Made by a program: the position numbers and the translations under genes
Shown: one piece after another, positions 21,501-32,950 of the stretch
Numbering within the stretch: position 1 is the stretch's first letter
How the letters are laid out: each line of letters begins with the position of its first letter
The notes under the pieces: model-generated
What the model was told of the DNA's origin: nothing
The model's database searches: none
The model's input: only the letters and a program-made list of their open reading frames with translations
DNA from: Bombyx mori
Taxonomy: Eukaryota > Arthropoda > Insecta > Lepidoptera > Bombycidae
Direction of reading: 5' to 3'
Length of the DNA: 64,000 bases
Assembly (NCBI RefSeq): GCF_030269925.1
Contig: NC_085121.1
Span: 4,977,501-5,041,500 of the forward strand

Positions 21501-24500
21501 CACTTCACTCTACCGCAACTACTGCACCACCTCCAGCGTATGCACAATATGGCCTTCTTGAGCGGAACATCTACTTTGATTCCAAAATTGTTGACCCTAC
21601 TGAACAACCAGGATTACATTCAGAGTTCTGATGTTACTCCGCTGCATGTGTACATCGCGAAATGTGACTACAGACTAAAAACTAGGTATGTTTTATAAAA
21701 AAATTAAACAAATTTCTCCAAAGTTTTAGTATGTTAATTTGCCAGTCCATGTTATATAAATTGTACCCAAAATTAAAATGACACAGTCATATATAAAATG
21801 TTACCTCTCCTATTACTATTCCTCTATTCCGTTTAATCAATACTGTTCTCACAGACCAATGAGACACGAAAAAGCAAAAGTAGCCGCTGAAAAAGAGCAA
21901 CGCCGTCGCAGTCGGCAAATATATGACAGCAAAACTGGACTGTGGGAGTGGACAACAACTCGAAGACATCCCAAAGAACTAAAAAATTGGGGTCAGTATA
22001 CTCAATACAGACTTGTTGTAACATCAGAGCCATAATTTCGGATCTACTTATTACAGTATTGTGTTGAGTTTTTTTGTTCTTGCTATCTTGTCCTATTGTT
22101 GACCTCGTACGATACTATTTTTTACATAATTGTTATAATTTTTTGAGTCGCTTGCGACGAAGGGCTCGATGAGTAAATTAACCCTCAGACACAGCCCACT
22201 GAGTTTCTCGCCGGATCTTCTCAGGGGGTCGCGTGGGTCCGATCAGGTGGTAGATTCTGCGAAGCACGGCTCTTGCTAGGGCTCGTGCTAGCAACGTTGT
22301 CAGGTTTGAGCCCCGTGAGCTCACCTACTAGTTAAGGTTCCGCTGAAATAGCCTCTCAAGGCTATCAGCTTAGGGAGGACAAACAAAAAAAAAAACAATG
22401 TTTCACTTGTAATTTTTTTATTTCTTTAATTTTAGGCATTGACAAGCCACCCAATCCGCTCGTGCTTGCATCGTTGAGTAAGCTTGTTGACCAAACCTGG
22501 TGTTTAACTCCACCTACAAAAAAGCGTTACTTGATCACTATGGATATGAGACACCATATGTTTAAAGGTAAGTTTTGTCATTACATTTTTTTTAGTATTT
22601 ACGAAGTCCTAACTTGAAATATCAAATAGTCAAACAACCACGTTATTGCAAAAATACTATTGTTAGTACATGAGCATATTGAAGCTACTATGTAATATCA
22701 AAAGCTAACTTTCCTAACAAAAAACTAAATTTCGTAACTATGTTCCGTATGTCAAATAGATAAAATACACAAAGATATTAAAATTTAATAACGTGTTTAA
22801 AATACGAGAACTCGCCTTGGCATAATGATGATGTCTAATCAGCCACCCTGGTACCACCACCCTGTCTATTTCTGCCGTGAAGCAGTAATGCGTTTTGGTT
22901 TGAAGGGTGGGGCAGCCGTTGTAACTATACTGAGACCCTTAGAACTTGTATCTCAAGGTGGGTGGCGCATTTACATTGTAGACGCCTATGGGCTCCAATA
23001 ACCACTTAACACCAGGTGGGCTGTGAGCTCGTCCACCCATCTAAGCAATAAAAAAAAAGAGCCTAATGGTAAAGCATTTAAATACAATAAAAAATGGGGT
23101 ATTTAATGTGTTCAGGTCGTCATTTCTGCAAGAGTTACACAGTGCCAAAGAAGGGTAAATTGGCAGCTAATAAAGCCACTGCTCTGGGATCTGGTGACAC
23201 CGACACAGAGAAAAAAAGCAAAAAGCATCTTCTTGCTGAATGCTTCTACAATAAGCATATAACTCCAGGACATGCAGGTACAGATTAACACTTTAATCAT
23301 ATTTTAGTTTTGCAAATTAGAGGAACAAAACAATTATAAATAAAAAAATAGCAGTTTTGAAATCATTTAATTAGTTCGAAAATCATGAAGGTATGTTTTA
23401 AAATATTGTTTATTTTATCTATAAAACAACTATATATCCATACCAAGCTTGAGATAGGTGAAATAAGTTGCAATTATAAATTTGATCATTTTATTTTTTT
23501 ACAGCAATTGTCATGGCTCTGCAATTGTTAAAACGCGAGAAAGATGTAAAACTAGCCGTATTTTCAGAGGAAGGTATCGAATTTGTTTCAATCGAACGGA
23601 ACTTTACGAACATGGAGGAAGCTGAATTCGTTCTCAGAGTAATTAATATCTTATAGTTTTATTATGAATTCGGTATGACAAATGGAAAAGTGGACTTCTA
23701 AACACATTACAGTTGTAAACTTTATCTTTGACAAATTAAGTCTAACTAGGCAATATCTATATATTAATACGTGAAGGAAATACTTTGTATCCCTTTTTAC
23801 CCCTTTTTACGAAAATTGCGCGGACGGAGGAGTATGACATTTCCCACACTTATAGAGAATATAGAGAAGTGCAGAATGTTAATAGTTTATTAAATGATGC
23901 CTAAAAAATACATTAAATCAATAAAAAAAACATTACACACACTGCCATGTATTTGACGCACACACGCATGCATATTTTTTATTTATTGTCAAACTTTTGT
24001 TCTTGACGTCTGTGGTCAAATTGAGAATAGATTAGTCTACAAACTTACAATTTCAATTAATTATAGTCGAATTTCGACTACTGCGGGACCACCAGTTAAC
24101 ATTAAACAGCCAAATAAACTGTTATTTTCGCATTTTTTTCTCAGTGTAGATCCTAATGATTTCAATATTTTTAGAAAGCGAATCTCGGACGCGTCCAGCT
24201 AGACGCTCCTATTGAATGGGCCGCGAAGTCCAACGTTAAGTTCGACGTGTTCATCAACATGGTAGACCGCGTTACTCGGTACATGGAGCTGGACCAAAAG
24301 GACCGCGGCGGCCGGGGTCCGGGAGGACGGTTCGGGCCTCCGCCGTCGCCGGAGAAGAACCTCGTCGATCATTGCCCCGTGCGAGCGCTCCAACGCTACA
24401 GGAAGACCAGCGGCGTCAAGGATGCTAAGTGAGTATGGTCAACCAGGGTAAACATCCCTCCGCAACCTGTAGTTTAATGTAAACTAGATGATGACCGAGC

Positions 24501-26363
24501 TTTACTCGGTTTTTTTTTATAACGCCATCTTGTTGTTATTTGCTCTCAATTAAGAAAAATAGTATTATTATTCCCCAATAGATGTCAGGAAGAGTCATAA
24601 AGTTGATTATTGAAAACACGAAAAAAAACAACATTTGAACTGAAAATAAATCGTAGCTAGATCGATTTATCGCCCCCGAAATCCCCTGTATACTAAATTT
24701 TATGAAAATCGTTGGAGCCGTTTCCGAGATTCAGATTATTATATATACAAGAATAATTGCTCGTTTAAAAGTATAAGATCTATACTGATATATAAATTTA
24801 CAGTGGTTTTTACGGATGTTCCGTTATAACTGCTGAACCATGCATCCAATTGACCTGAAACTTGGTATCCACGTAGAAAATACATGTACTTAATGTATAG
24901 GCTTAGGAATATTTATATGAGTGTTGGACTCCCTACACCAGTTGCGGGGGCGTTAATGATGAAAATGTTTGTGGGGGTGAGAAATAATAATGTTAATTAT
25001 AAATGCCCAGCGATGCGGGCGGGTACAGCTAGTGATTTATAGTAATGGAAGTTTCCATTAAAGTGTTGACTTGTTCCTGTTGCGTTCAAATATTGTTTAT
25101 CCAATTGACTTGAAGCTTTGTACAGTTATTGTTAGTACTTTTTTACTTTTTATTTCATAGATGGGTGAACAAGCTCCAGCCCACATAGTATTGAGTACTA
25201 AAGCTCATAGATAACATCTCATGATTTTTTAATCCATTTTATTATGAGAAGAGATGAGTCCAAAATCTCAATTTTTTTGTAAAAGCGCTACGCATTGTGC
25301 TAATCTGAACGCATGACTGCATCGCAGCAGGAATAGGCAGAATACTTGCCCGTGCATGCAATTCTACCACCAGTAATTGCGCGAATTTAGATATTTTTCT
25401 TCAACGTTTATAACTTGATGTTATACCTGCATTGTGAAAGTCGGTCGTAAACACGTATTTACTCTGAAAGTTTGGTACCGGCATGCGGGATTTTTTAAAG
25501 CCAGCCATAGTGGCACCGCTTGTCACGTGTTTCCTTTTGGCAACGATAACCTTAAAACTCGACTTCAGAGAACCTTTTTGTCATGGTTTCCTTAAAGTAG
25601 GATAGGTGGTGTGTTATAGTATTAAAGGATAGTATACAATAAACAGATTAGCTTAGATAAGCTAATTGTCTAGTTTTAAAATTTGACAATAACTAAAAAA
25701 CAAAAACAAATTATTTTAACATTATTTACAAATCTTTAAATATATCCGTAAAGCAGATAGTCATTCTTGACGGTAACCGCTTACCATTAGGTTAGGGTGG
25801 GCCACATTTGTCAGGACGGGTACCGGCGACGGCGAACCTTCGGCGCGCTCTGTGCGGTACCGTATTTCGTGGTGTCGGAGTGGTGGAGCTCGATGGGGCT
25901 TAGTCGGTAGTCGGTTTTGCGGGGCGGGTCCTGCATGGTTGACGCCGCGCAGCGCCTCGCGCCCCTTTCTCAAGGCGTAGTCTCCCGGTAGAAATTGGAA
26001 GAAGAGGAGGAATATGGTCTTCCTCTTCTTCTCTGGAGGCGCCGGAGTCCGACATAACCCGGTCTGTTACCCCTCTCGACCGGACATCCGTAAACGGATT
26101 CCTCAGCTTTAAAAAAAAAAGGTGGGCCACATGCTCGTCACCATTCTAAAGCAATAAAAAGAAACGCGTGCCAATATTGAATACATAAATTTAAAATTAG
26201 TAATAAAAAATGTGTTTTACTTACCAGATTGATCGTGATGAACTTGGCATCTCACCGCGTGTCCACGACTGACGGCAGCCACGAAGGAGTGCTCGACGTT
26301 GTCGGCGTCGACAAACACGTGCCCCAACTAATCGACGCATTCGCGTTGGGACACTTCTACTGA
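18514..26363 (+). CDS. RO60: Ro60-like (TROVE + vWA) RNA-binding protein, 11 exons
   Basis: Coding exons: 18514-18714, 18834-19008, 19483-19641, 20959-21170, 21480-21685, 21855-21991, 22436-22567, 23116-23277, 23505-23638, 24175-24428, 26228-26363. All junctions are GT-AG and stay in frame, giving 635 residues. The TROVE domain (about 10-360) is recognisable from FEPIAFALAKCLL, 'GRYGRTHKTLLRKSHIKVP' and 'KVEDLRHCEDPPAAAEMIV', which match the HEAT-like ring of Ro60 that binds misfolded small RNAs and Y RNAs. The C-terminal von Willebrand A domain starts near 390 (KRYLITMDM). Its MIDAS DxSxS is D400-M-R-H-H, and the other metal ligands are also missing. A Gly/Pro-rich insert (about residues 535-550) is unusual. 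Human Ro60 is 538 residues. Introns 2, 3, 6, 7 and 10 contain repeats. Family is certain; whether it keeps Y-RNA binding is open. Confidence 0.9.
19135..19310 (+). repeat. Decayed Jockey-type LINE tail in Ro60 intron 2
   Basis: Segments such as 'ttggatccccagatccact', 'cggtgcttttaggcccctc' and 'gctggatcttctcagtgg' match the LINE 3' ends elsewhere in the window, with many changes. Confidence 0.6.
19850..20270 (-). repeat. Decayed Bm1-type SINE in Ro60 intron 3
   Basis: The reverse Bm1 order is visible but diverged: 'ccccagctggtgctaagt', 'ctatagacatatcaacatg', 'caaattataatatttatg', 'tcattagaaaaaatatta', 'tgggatttgaacacc'. It lies about 120 bases from a younger Bm1 copy in the same orientation. 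Confidence 0.6.
20386..20818 (-). mobile_element. Bm1-type SINE in Ro60 intron 3
   Basis: Full-length reverse copy. A short T run is followed by 'gacgagctcacagcccactt', 'gaggtcctaccaccagtaat', 'gtgaacatttgttgagtacg' and a tRNA-like head with 'gagattcgaacatcgg'. Splice sites of the flanking exons are intact, so the insertion is tolerated. Confidence 0.85.
22147..22397 (+). mobile_element. Jockey-type LINE tail in Ro60 intron 6
   Basis: The segment starts 'gtcgcttgcgacgaagggct' and runs through the shared 3' UTR to an A-rich end near 22397, only about 38 bases before the acceptor of exon 7. Confidence 0.85.
22838..23058 (+). mobile_element. Bm1-type SINE, 5'-truncated, in Ro60 intron 7
   Basis: It runs from 'ggtaccaccaccctgtctat' through 'gaagggtggggcagccgttg' to 'catctaagcaataaaaaaaa' about 57 bases upstream of exon 8. 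Confidence 0.85.
24484..24752 (-). mobile_element. Helitron-like non-autonomous element, family 2 copy 2
   Basis: It has the same termini as 16675-16988: CTAG at 24484-24487, hairpin at 24494-24510 (arms ACCGAG/CTCGGT, one loop change) and a TCTTGTATATATA start on the minus strand at 24752. It lies in Ro60 intron 10. Confidence 0.6.
24785..25032 (+). mobile_element. Helitron-like end sequence, copy B
   Basis: It begins near 'gatatataaatttacagtgg' and ends 'cccagcgatgcgggcgggta' then CAG-CTAG at 25029-25032 followed by T. This is the CTRR-plus-T arrangement known for Helitron 3' ends with a GC-rich stem just before. It matches 8311-8525 and 52036-52250 in reverse. It lies in Ro60 intron 10. 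Confidence 0.55.
25140..25560 (-). repeat. Decayed Bm1-type SINE in Ro60 intron 10
   Basis: The order of body motifs is kept but diverged: 'gatgggtgaacaagctcc', 'gcccacatagtattgagt', 'ctaccaccagtaattgcg', 'gtttggtaccggcatgcg'. Confidence 0.55.
25745..26162 (+). mobile_element. LINE-tail repeat interrupted by a second retro-insertion
   Basis: The outer element is the same LINE tail as 770-930 ('cggtaaccgcttaccattag' … 'gctcgtcaccattctaaagc' … AATAAAAA). It is split by a GC-rich insert at 25808-26120 that ends in about ten A's and is flanked by a perfect 12-base target duplication GGTGGGCCACAT (25796-25807 and 26121-26132). The insert is on the plus strand, 5'-truncated, with no coding frame that I recognise. 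It sits 65 bases before the last Ro60 exon. Confidence 0.8.
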
Positions 26364-28782
26364 ACGCAACTTCATACTTGTATTTTGCTTTGCAATTTAC
26401 TTTACCGATCGACACCGATAATTATCAATTTCGATCGCATCGATTTATATCTCGGTATTATAACTAATATTTGAAAACCAATAATGTTTACAAATTAGAT
26501 GGAAACAGTATGTCCGAAAATTTTTGTAAGAATTTTAATATCAGTCTACAAATGTCGCAACCCGTGGTCATATGGGACTCGAAAATGAATGCGTACCGTA
26601 ACCTGCGTAAATCTACTTGTATGACGTTAATATTGGACCTAGAGAGATATTAGTTAGTTACGTATTATTTTAGAGTAACCTTGAAATAATCGCTTTAGCT
26701 TAGTTTAGGGGCATCTAAACGTATTGTCTCGCAAACTTTGATTTTGGATCTCTGCTTACATAATAATATAAGAGGCACGAATTTTTTATGCTAGTATTAG
26801 GTTAGAGGGCTTGATTGATATTCTCCATACATTTTTCGTACGAAACGCGAAACGAGTATTTTTTCCTTAACTAATACATCAGTCCGGTTATGTTTGTATA
26901 ATTTTTTTTAATGTTTTGATTCCTTGAGTTCCTTAAATGCACTTATGATATTTTTGCATTAATCTTCAAATATATGTATAATTAACATAAGTATGAAGTG
27001 TTTATCTCTAGGTATTGGTAAGCTTAGTATATTATGTATGTAGCTTGAAACATTACGTAACAGGGTCTTTTTGGTTAATCAAAAATTTGGCACCTGGCGT
27101 TCACTCACAAGCTGTGTTCATAAGTCGATACAAAAATTTATTTATAAAATGAAATCAATGTGACCAAAAGAGCGATAATTCTTTTATTCTGGTTTTTATA
27201 AAAGAACATTCTTCGCCGATAGTCAGCTGTTTTAAAAAAAGTTTGCACGTCAGCATGTAGTTTTGTATTTTGGATTTTACGTGTGACTATTAAATTTTTA
27301 CTAAAATAGTCGTTCATAGGTTGTGCGGTTAGACGATTTTAGACTCTGCCAAAGTTAATTGTGCATTTTTATTTAAAACATATTAAATTCTGACGTGCGA
27401 ACTTTATGTATTTAGCAGATAGATAAAAATAGCATATCTTCGTAATAATTAGAAACAATGAAAACAGGTACATGCTCATTCTATGGTCTCAAACTTCCAT
27501 AACATTATCAACGAATTTGTGGTATATTCGAATCCGTCAAAGATTGTAACTGAACATATAATGAATCAGTTGCATAAATGCATAATTATTTGAACATTTC
27601 CAAAAGATTCGCACAATTTATTATTTCTAAAAATAAAATATCGGAAAAAAACACGAATATTCACGGATTTATTTTTAACAAATTGTAACTATCGATTAGT
27701 GAATATCGGCCCTGCTTGACTGAATGAGAATGACACTAAGTTTATGTTTATGGAACGCACTAGCGACGCGCATCACTATCGCGGAACACTAATGTATTTC
27801 TTTCCTTTTGAGTGCAAACAGCAAAAGTAACTGCGAAATTTGAACTGAATCGAATAAAGAACACAGTAGGTACATGAACAAACGAATATGGATTGCATAA
27901 TTGTGCGAATCTTCTGGAACACTAATGCGCATGCATCTGCTTTCATAAAATATAGCGATAGGTAAATCCGTTTCAGAACATTAGTTACTTTTGTACTGAT
28001 CAATGAGCGGACCTTTCAGAATCTGTGATCACTTGGTACTCTCTCGGGTTTAAGTATTTTTATATCTGAAAATGTTTAGAATTTTCAAAACTTAGGAGGA
28101 AAATTGTTGAAAACTTTTTTTTCTGAAATACCTGTAATATTTTGTTTTGTTGATATTTTTTAGAATAACTCATTTTTCATGAACGAAAATAGCTTATATT
28201 TATTATGCTTTCAAAATGTAGCAGCCGACACTTCATAACTTCTAAGCAAATTCCTAGGTTCTAAAGAATATTTGGGCTTTTATAACTATTTCTTGTGATT
28301 TGTGCTAAAACATAATATACCTACTTTCATCACAATTTATTTGGTTGTAATAATAAAACAGTTACAACTGTCCAGCTGTGTTTAGCTTTCAGTTTAAAAG
28401 GTACAGTTTATAAATATATATATTGCAATTAGACCATGTGGCTGCTTCAACATGATTACAAGTTTTGTTACATCACCTTTGTTTTTGTTTCAAACTTTTT
28501 AGTTTGACGATAATGTTAGTGCATTTTTTCTTGATTACTAAAATGATCCGTCCCTTATGAAATAAACACACTAGTGCCGCATGCGATTCTAGTATATTAT
28601 TATATAATATAATAGTGTAATTTTTAATCAATTCACCGCATACCAAAACCACACTACTGGATGAATAATAATAAAAAAATGTACTTGCATGTTTGTTTTC
28701 ACGTTAATAAATCGTAAATAAGCAATTGTTTGTTTTACTTTACATACTGAAATAAAAATACAAATATTATATAATAATAATA
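26364..28782. other. Intergenic region after Ro60
   Basis: I see no gene over 2.4 kb. The first part is probably the Ro60 3' UTR. The rest is AT-rich with stop codons in all frames. A short (TAA)n run at 28770-28782 is the apparent insertion site of the next element. Confidence 0.5.
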
Positions 28783-28794
28783 GGTACAAAAGAT

Positions 28795-30666
28795 TTGCTA
28801 CTCATTGACATGACCATTACTCAACAAGTTCGGCGGAGTAAGAGGAACGTTCATATGGCTTGGATTGATTATAAGAAAGCGTATGACTCTGTGCCTCATA
28901 CATGGCTAATGAGAGTTTTAGAGCTATATAAAATAAATCCCATACTATGCTCCTTTCTTAGCTCATGCATGGGTCAATGGTCTACGTTTCTTAGTCAACC
29001 AGGTCAGATGACTTCTTCTGCTGCCCCGAATTTAATAAGGATTAAGCGGGGTATCTTTCAGGGCGACAGTCTGAGTCCTTTGTGGTTTTGTTTGGCGCTT
29101 AATCCTTTAAGTACATTACTTAAAGATTCAACGCTAGGCTACCGACTTCGCAGAGGAGCTGAGGCTATATCACATCTCTTGTTCATGGATGATCTCAAAT
29201 TATTTGCTTCCAAAAAACCAGACTTAATGAGTTTACTTAAAATAACCGACAGTTTTAGTAAAGCCATTGGGATGGAATTTGGTGTTGATAAATGTGCGTT
29301 CATAGATGTACAGAGAGGTAAAGTTGTAAGCTCAGATTGCTTACTACTTAACCATAGTGTGGTCCTCAAGTCTCTTTGTGAATCGGAAACTTACAAGTAC
29401 CTTGGTATGTTTGAAGTGCTGAATATTGTTGACGCAGATATGAAACAATCGTTTAGACATCGGTTTTTTGGTCGTCTTATAAAGGTCTTAAAAAGCCATT
29501 TATCAGGCAGAAACAAAATCCGAGCGTTTAATGGTTGGGTCATGCCTATGTTAACATATTCCTTTGGCATACTAAGGTGGACGCAATCAGAGCTGGACGT
29601 ACTGGACAGAAAAGTCAGGCGATTGTTAACGGCATACAGAATGCATCATCCACGTTCGTCTGTAATGAGGTTGTATATTCCTCGGAAATGTGGGGGTCGT
29701 GGTATTTTGAATGCCAAGGATCTACATAACCGAGAGATATACAACCTTAGGGAATATTTCCTTAAGATGAACGTGAATATGTATCGGGATGTCATTGCAG
29801 TCGATAAGGGGCTAACTCCGCTATCCTTAGCTAACGGGAATTGGAAGAGGCTGAAGGTAGAGAGTATTTCAGATCGCATAACCGTATGGAGGAGCAAGGA
29901 GTTACACGGTAGGTTCTACCGGGCTCTCACAGGGCCTGATGTAGACCAATTAGCTTCCGTGGCCTGGTTACGATTCAGTAACCTCTTTGGGGAAACTGAA
30001 GGTTTTATCTTTGCAATTATGGACGAAGTTATCATGACGAACAACTACCGGAAATATATACTAAAGGATGGGACGGTCGACATTTGTCGGGCATGCCACC
30101 GTCCGGGAGAGTCTATTAGACATATTGTTTCTGGCTGTTCTCGGTTTGCTAACGGCGAGTACTTGCATAGACATAATCAAGTGGCTAGGATTATCCATCA
30201 ACAACTTGCTCTGAAATATGGTTTTCTTGATTCTGCTGTACCTTATTACCAATACCAACCTCAACCAGTTCTTGATAATGGTCATGTTACGCTCTACTGG
30301 GACCGATCTATTATCACGGATAGGTATATTGTTGCCAATAAACCTGATATTGTGATAATAGATCGATCTGCGCGTCGAGCAGTGTTGGTTGATGTCACCA
30401 TTCCTCATGACGAGAACCTCGTGAAGGCAGAAAAGGACAAATTAATAAAATATTTAGACCTGGCCCACGAGACTACCGCCATGTGGCATGTTGATTCAAC
30501 CATCATTGTTCCAATAGTTGTATCGGTACACGGCTTGATAGCGAAAAGTTTCGATCAACATCTTAAGAAACTTTCGTTATCCAGCTGGGTTAAGGGCCTA
30601 ATACAGAAAGCAGTTATCCTCGATACTGCACGCATTGTGAGGAGGTTTCTCACTCTGGAGTCCTAA
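28795..30666 (+). pseudogene. RT–endonuclease ORF (3' two-thirds) of Dong/R4-like element
   Basis: About 620 codons without a stop. RT motif A is visible as AWIDYKKAYDSVPH (D25), motif B as GIFQGDSLSPLWF (about 87-99), and the active-site motif C as LLFMDDLKLFAS (D132, D133), with 'YKYLGMFEV' after it. The C-terminal part has a C-x2-C-x7-H-x4-C finger (CRACHRPGESIRHIVSGC) and a restriction-like endonuclease core (PDIVIIDR then VLVDVTIP). This order (RT, CCHC, PD-(D/E)xK) is specific to R2/R4/Dong-type elements. The RT fingers and N-terminal DNA-binding region are absent through 5' truncation. There is no ATG at the start: the open frame begins at a TTG and simply continues from the truncation point. 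Confidence 0.85.
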
Positions 30667-30884
30667 CCACTGGTGGCTTGTGTCGTAGACACCGCCACAA
30701 AGAAAAGCAAAAAAAGAGAAAAAGGTAAAAGGAGGTGGCTCAGCTATTGCTGTTCAAGGTTGATAAATTGAACAGCGCTGATTTTCAGTCACCCCCGTTT
30801 CTCTTTGGTTCTTGCGGGAATGAAGACTCCGTACGTGTGTACATACTCAGAATATGGTATAAATTAGTAAAATTAGTAAATTAT

Positions 30885-31006
30885 AAAAATTTAAGAAAAA
30901 AACAAAATAAAAATCAAATTAAATGGTGATCCCGAAAACAAAACCAAAAATTTAAGAAAAAAACAAAACAAAAATCAAATTAAATGGTGAACCCGAATAC
31001 AAAACA
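30885..31006 (+). repeat. Two 61-bp tandem repeats in the 3' UTR of the Dong-like element
   Basis: Units start at 30885 and 30946 with 'aaaaatttaagaaaaaaaca' and share the 'caaattaaatggtga' block with only a few differences. Terminal tandem repeats of this kind are known near the 3' ends of some LINEs. Confidence 0.8.
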
Positions 31007-31078
31007 TAATAAGCACACAGTAATAACAACTTGTGGGCAGCCCAAAAAAAAATAAAAAAAAATAAAAATTTAATAAAA

Positions 31079-32439
31079 GGAAGTTTTCACAAGCTAGGAT
31101 TAAATTAGTTACTATAAATACTATAAATTAGATTAGTTTTTGTGAGTCCAAAAGAAATGATTTTAAACTTCGATCAATAATAGTACTAGATTACGGATCA
31201 GGAACAAAAATAAGACGCTCCAGTGGCCACGTTTGCAGACACGAAAACATCTTCATTTCTTAGAAAAAAGTTTAATAATGTTAACGACTTCAGTTTATTA
31301 TAAACCTTAAGACTTAAACATAAAGTTTAATTACCATTGCAAAATATATGTATTTAGGTCCTTTCGTCAGAAAAAGAATATTATGGAATAAATTTAAAAT
31401 GTCACTTGAACATAAAAAGTCATCAGTACAAAAATATTTATTCTAAAATGATACTTAAAGCCTAATTTATAAGGTTAAAAATATTTGTTTAAAATTTCGT
31501 GCTTATTGTATTGTGGAACTAGATGTAGTTCTTGGTATTACATTTCAATGCTCAGAACACAGTAAGTATTGAAAGACATAGAGTTGCAGAATATACATAT
31601 TTGTTTTAGGTTTGTTTTGTATGGTCGCAACTATTTTTGACCGATTCAAAAAAGTAGTAGATAATATTTTACATTGCCGCTATTACAACAAATAGGTGAT
31701 AAAAAATAAAATTGAATAAAGTAAAAAAAATATGAAAGGAAACACGAAACATGTTTTCCACGTATTCTTTATACAGAAGTTATTAAAACAATAATGTAGG
31801 TTTAATTAACTTTAAACAGATTCAGTTTGTTATAAAGCTGTCTTTTAGAAGTCATTTTTATATGAGCGGTTTCTTTTTTACAAATATAATGTAATCTTAT
31901 ATCAATGAATTTTTCTATAATCAGTTTAATTTAGGCTTATTTTATGGCTGTGTTCGTTTCCCCCAGAAAACAAATCCTTTTCAGCATATACGCTTAAAAT
32001 ATTTACACATACATATTATAAAGTTTTTTTAATACTTTTTTGCATTGATTTGCCACCACCATTGAACAATTCTAGAATTTTTATAAGAGTTCTATATTTC
32101 TTCTCCTCTTTCTTTCGCGACAATATATATCCATTGTGCACAGCGACAAGGGGCTACTAGGAAATCTACAAACAAAAATAACATTATAAAATAACAAAAC
32201 TACTCTATGCATTCCCTGTCCAAGAATAGGTGATGTTTGTTACAATAGTTGGTGCCTTGTTGCAAACATTGGCCAAACAATTACAATATTCGTAAATTGT
32301 GTTTTATTTACAATATAATTGTGTTTATTATTTTATGAAAAACACTTAATAATATAAATTTACCAAAAAAAGATATTCCTTCCAAAACCTTGGTGTTACG
32401 GTGGTTTTTTACTCCGTTTTTGAACGCGCAGTGCAGCGT
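31079..32439. other. Non-coding AT-rich interval
   Basis: I see no gene, RNA or identifiable repeat across about 1.36 kb. The sequence is very AT-rich and stops occur in all frames. Confidence 0.45.
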
Positions 32440-32950
32440 TTTGACGTCTTAGTGTTGGCTATGATTGGACCATACTAATTTGAAATAAGACCACAAATTT
32501 ATTTGTGGTCTTATTTTTCGGGCCGCTTTTGAAGCGCTAATCGCGAATCTAGTAGTATTATTGATCGAAGATTTTAAACGATTAATAAAGCCATGCTTTG
32601 TTACAATGTGACGAATAGGTGGTGGGAGATCATTCCAGCAATGCGTAGCTGCGTATTTAAACGCTCCCCGAAAAGCAGCTGTTCTGTATTTGGGCGTCAA
32701 CAATGGCTTAACAGTAGCTCGTGAGCCATACCTGTACTGAGTACTTCTCCAATCTAACTTCTCATACAAGTACCTAGGTTCATGTTTCCGTTATGTGTCC
32801 TCTCACAGGAATGTCAAAGCAATACCTGGCACAGGCATTTTGAATGCGTTGTATTAATTTTTCAGTTCTCGAGAGTAAACAGGGACCATAAACAGTATCA
32901 CAGTAATTTAATTTCGACAAAACTAGACTATCGATAAGCAACTTCCCGCT
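32440..32950 (-). pseudogene. CR1/Jockey-like LINE reverse-transcriptase C-terminal remnant
   Basis: On the minus strand the segments SKLNYCDTVYGPCLLSRTEK, 'LIQRIQNACARYCFDI', and then in the 106-codon frame 32449-32769 'TPKYRTAAFRGAFKYAATH' and 'CWNDLPPPIRH' follow the order typical of the post-RT region of CR1/Jockey-type LINEs. A stop or frame change separates the two halves (around 32770), so it is broken. Confidence 0.65.

Larger units (their letters stand above)
28783..31078 (+). mobile_element. Dong/R4-clade non-LTR retrotransposon, 5'-truncated
   Basis: The element starts inside the RT domain (frame begins GTKDLLL at 28783), directly after a TAA repeat, and runs through a long uninterrupted ORF and a 3' UTR. 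The UTR holds two 61-base tandem repeats (30885-31006) and an A-rich end near 31047-31078. From established knowledge Dong of B. mori and its R4 relatives target TAA repeats. The 5' half (zinc fingers, RT palm start) is missing, so it cannot transpose alone. The 3' border is approximate. Confidence 0.8.
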
